The notes under the pieces are model-generated. The model was not told the origin of the DNA, ran no database searches, and saw nothing but the letters and a program-made list of their open reading frames with translations. From assembly GCA_964630925.1 (NCBI GenBank), contig CAZVZK010000274.1, positions 1-7,748 of the forward strand: DNA of 7,748 nucleotides, read 5' to 3'. The position numbers were made by a program, and so were the translations under genes. This stretch comes from RGDT01 sp964630925 (GTDB lineage Bacteria; Planctomycetota; Planctomycetia; Gemmatales; Gemmataceae). How positions within the stretch are numbered: the stretch's first letter is position 1; the number at the start of each line of letters is the position of its first letter. This document shows, piece by piece, positions 5,817 through 7,748 of the stretch.

Positions 5817-7562
5817 ATGGCCCTGCCCATCCCGCACCGCGTTCTCCTCGCCGGCCTGGACGCGCCGACGGCCTCCGCCGTCCAGGCGGCGCTGCGTCCG
5901 CGCGGGGCCCAGCCCATCACCCACCCGACGCCGGAGGCGGCCCTGGCAGACGCCCTCGCCCGCGCCGGCGAGATGCACCTGCTGATCGCCCCGGCGGGGT
6001 CCGTGGCCATGCTCTCGGAGGCGCTGCCGGGCCAGCCGATCCTGGCCGTCCTGCCCCCGGGCGCCGGGGTGCAGGCGGTGCTGGCGGCGCAGCGGGCCGG
6101 GGCGGCCCAGGTGGCCGGGTCGCCGCTGGTGCCGGACGACTTCCTCGCAGCGGCCGATGGGATCGTGCGGCAGTACCCGGCGCCGGGCCGGCGCGGGAGG
6201 CTGATCGCGGTGGTCGGGGTCACCGGGGGGTGTGGCGCGACGACGCTGGCGCTGACGCTGGCGCAGGAGATCGGCGCGCGGGCGCCGGCGGGGCGGCCGG
6301 GGTGCGTGCTGATCGAGGTGCCCCGGCAGATGGGGGCGTTGGCGACGTACCTCGGGCTGGAGCCGCGTGTCACCACGCGCGAGCTGCTGGCGGACGGGGC
6401 ACGCCTCACCCCGCAGGGGCTGCGGGCGGCGCTGACCACCACGTCGGCCGGGTTGGAGGTGCTGGCGGGGCCGTACCAGGGGCTGGCGCCGGGGGTGGCC
6501 CCGGCGCGCGCGGCGGCCCGGCTGGCGGAGGCGGCCCGCGTCGTCGCCTCCACGGCTGTCATCGACGTGCCCTGCACGCTGGACGATGCGCTCTTCGAGA
6601 CGCTCGCCGCCGCCGACCTGGTCCTGCTGGTGGGGGTGCAGTCGGTGGCGTCGGTGCGGGCGCTGCGTACGGTGCGTGACCTGCTCGTCCGCGAGGAGGG
6701 GTTGCAGGCCATCGAGGTCGTCGTCAACAGGCATGATGCGTCGTTGCCCGGCTTCGAGGCGGGCCGGCTGGCGGAGCTGCTCGGGGTGCCGGCGGTGTGG
6801 ACCGTGGCCGACGACGACGCGGCGTTGACGGCGGCGGCGAACCACGGCAGGCCGCTACGCGAGGCGGCGCCGCACTCGCCGGCGGCGGCGGACGTGCGCC
6901 GGCTGGCGACGGCGGCGCTGGGCACGCAGGCCCCGCCGACGCCGGCGCGGCCGCCGATGCAGGCGGCCCGGCGTGTCCGCGTGCTGCACATCGAGGACGA
7001 CCCGGTGCTGCGCGAGATCGTGGCCATCCACCTGCGGCGGATGAAGGCGCTGGAGTGTACGACGGTGGCCGCCGAGAGCGAGGAGGCGGGCGTCGAGCGG
7101 TTCATCGCCGAGAAGCCCGACCTCGTGCTGCTCGACTACCACCTGGAGCAGGGCGACGGCATGGGGTGCCTGCGCAAGCTGCGTGCCCTCGACCCGCTGG
7201 TCCCGATCCTGGTCGTGTCGGGGCTGAACGAGCCGGGGCTGGCGGCGCGTCTGCTGGGGGCGGGGGCGGACGACTTTTTGAGCAAGGACAACCTGGCCGG
7301 GGAGCGTCTGCTGGAGGCGGTGCTGGCGGCGTTGGACCGGGCGGGGGCGGTGAGGGCGCGGCGGCGGTCGCAGCCGGACAGCCTGCTGACGCTGGCGGCG
7401 GACCTGCAGGTGGCGGCGACGCCGGGGCGGTTCTCGGTCGGGACGATCCAGCGTCTGTCGGACCAGTTATGCGCGGAGCTGGAGAGGGCGGCGCCCGGGG
7501 CGCCGCTGCCGCGGCGTGCGGTGCTGTCGCTGCTGCTGCGGCTGTTCGGCAGCGTGGGGTGA
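5817..7562 (+). CDS. CpaE/TadZ-like P-loop protein with C-terminal response-regulator receiver domain
   Basis: This is a 581-residue cytoplasmic protein. Residues about 8-118 fold like a receiver (RVLLAGLDAPTA, QPILAVLPPG) but lack the acidic pair, phospho-Asp and Lys. This is the pseudo-receiver typical of CpaE/TadZ, the proteins that position Tad/Flp-type pili. Residues about 128-370 are a MinD/ParA-class domain. Its P-loop reads TGGCGATT (136-143), so both the signature Lys and the P-loop Lys are missing. The second acidic motif is IEVP (E167) in place of the usual Asp. IDVP (D250) is the Walker B-like strand. A Pro/Ala-rich linker (about 370-387) leads to a complete receiver (389-510): EDD 393-395, phospho-acceptor Asp440 in LLDYHLEQGDG, Ser468 in VVSG and Lys490 in LSKDN. 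The last 70 residues are an unassigned, Leu-rich helical tail. GGAGG ends 7 bases before ATG 5817. The gene is divergent from the treZ operon and followed 4 bases later by a short frame. No other pilus gene is visible. Confidence 0.78.
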   Translation: MALPIPHRVLLAGLDAPTASAVQAALRPRGAQPITHPTPEAALADALARAGEMHLLIAPAGSVAMLSEALPGQPILAVLPPGAGVQAVLAAQRAGAAQVAGSPLVPDDFLAAADGIVRQYPAPGRRGRLIAVVGVTGGCGATTLALTLAQEIGARAPAGRPGCVLIEVPRQMGALATYLGLEPRVTTRELLADGARLTPQGLRAALTTTSAGLEVLAGPYQGLAPGVAPARAAARLAEAARVVASTAVIDVPCTLDDALFETLAAADLVLLVGVQSVASVRALRTVRDLLVREEGLQAIEVVVNRHDASLPGFEAGRLAELLGVPAVWTVADDDAALTAAANHGRPLREAAPHSPAAADVRRLATAALGTQAPPTPARPPMQAARRVRVLHIEDDPVLREIVAIHLRRMKALECTTVAAESEEAGVERFIAEKPDLVLLDYHLEQGDGMGCLRKLRALDPLVPILVVSGLNEPGLAARLLGAGADDFLSKDNLAGERLLEAVLAALDRAGAVRARRRSQPDSLLTLAADLQVAATPGRFSVGTIQRLSDQLCAELERAAPGAPLPRRAVLSLLLRLFGSVG

Positions 7563-7566
7563 TGGG

Positions 7567-7704
7567 ATGACGGACGGGATCCGCCTGATCGACCCGACGC
7601 CGGAGAAGCTTCGTGCGGCGCTGGAGGATGTGTACGTCCTTGAGTATGCCGGGCGTGGAATTTACTCCGCGCTTGAGCCGCTCGATTTCACGTCCTTAGG
7701 ATAG
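7567..7704 (+). CDS. Short unassigned frame, possibly a truncated gene
   Basis: This 45-codon frame begins 4 bases after the stop of the CpaE/TadZ-like gene, in the position of a co-translated second cistron. The purine-rich GGGGTGATGGG serves as a possible ribosome binding site. Its start, MTDGIRLIDPTPEKLRAALE, reads like a normal protein N-terminus with a predicted helix, and EDVYVLEYAGRGIYSALEPL follows. It stops at TAG 7702-7704, where base composition falls well below that of the preceding genes. No frame continues it convincingly: the +1 frame stops at 7697-7699 and the +2 frame has stops at 7641 and 7674. I do not recognise a family. It may be a genuine small protein, or the 5' end of a gene cut by an insertion or decay. 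Confidence 0.45.
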   Translation: MTDGIRLIDPTPEKLRAALEDVYVLEYAGRGIYSALEPLDFTSLG

Positions 7705-7748
7705 CGAGTTTATCAACTGTCGCATTCGGCCTTTCCGGCACGCGGCTT

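Noticed and set aside
5256..6845. Upstream extension of the treZ frame
   Set aside because: The frame is open far upstream, but it runs antisense through the CpaE/TadZ-like gene and across the DUF1569 gene in another frame. The extension is Arg/Pro/His-rich, and ATG 5255 has a ribosome binding site and begins the CBM48-like domain.
5792..7105. Long open frame (437 codons) on the minus strand opposite the CpaE/TadZ-like gene
   Set aside because: Its product is a Ser/Thr/Ala/Arg low-complexity string with no domain. The opposite strand encodes clear motifs, and long antisense frames are expected at this GC content.
1..7748. tRNA, rRNA, CRISPR array, riboswitch or insertion-sequence gene
   Set aside because: No cloverleaf-like or rRNA-like segment, spaced direct repeats, recognised riboswitch core or transposase motif was seen by eye on either strand. 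The right edge could still border an element outside the window.

Overview
The window is very GC-rich bacterial chromosomal DNA. It carries six complete protein-coding genes, plus one short reading frame at the right edge that may be truncated. No rRNA, tRNA, CRISPR array or transposase gene was recognised. Several features together suggest a planctomycete-like, Gram-negative bacterium: the high GC, a DUF481-type outer-membrane barrel, a tyrosine-rich secreted small protein, a Tat-signal thiamine pyrophosphate (TPP) enzyme and a DUF1569 protein. This is an inference from general resemblance, not a taxonomic identification.

Layout. Bases 1-204 hold no gene, only a short TGCAA repeat and the leader of the first gene. 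A DUF481-type outer-membrane barrel protein (205-1020, +) converges on a small Tyr-rich secreted protein (1060-1410, -). A perfect 10-bp hairpin between them probably terminates transcription from one or both sides. Reading leftward on the minus strand, the gene order is DUF1569/DinB-like protein (5710-5252), treZ (5255-3459), TPP-dependent acetolactate-synthase-like enzyme with a Tat signal (3371-1527), then the Tyr-rich protein. The first two overlap by ATGA and are surely co-transcribed. The treZ-TPP gap is 87 bases and the TPP-Tyr-rich gap is 116 bases, so the latter two may have their own promoters. A 106-base divergent intergenic region (5711-5816) separates this block from the plus-strand gene 5817-7562. 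That gene encodes a three-part protein: a degenerate receiver, a CpaE/TadZ-like P-loop domain and an intact C-terminal response-regulator receiver. It is followed after 4 bases by a 45-codon frame that ends where the GC content falls sharply.

Function. TreZ releases trehalose from maltooligosyl-trehalose, but its usual partner TreY is not in the window. The CpaE/TadZ-like protein suggests phosphorylation-controlled placement or assembly of a surface structure, and its P-loop is unusual enough that it may not hydrolyse ATP. Three products carry export signals: the barrel (Sec), the Tyr-rich protein (Sec) and the TPP enzyme (Tat). No complete new multi-gene system is evident. The most interesting items are the receiver-tailed TadZ-like protein, the apparently exported TPP enzyme and the composition break at the right edge.
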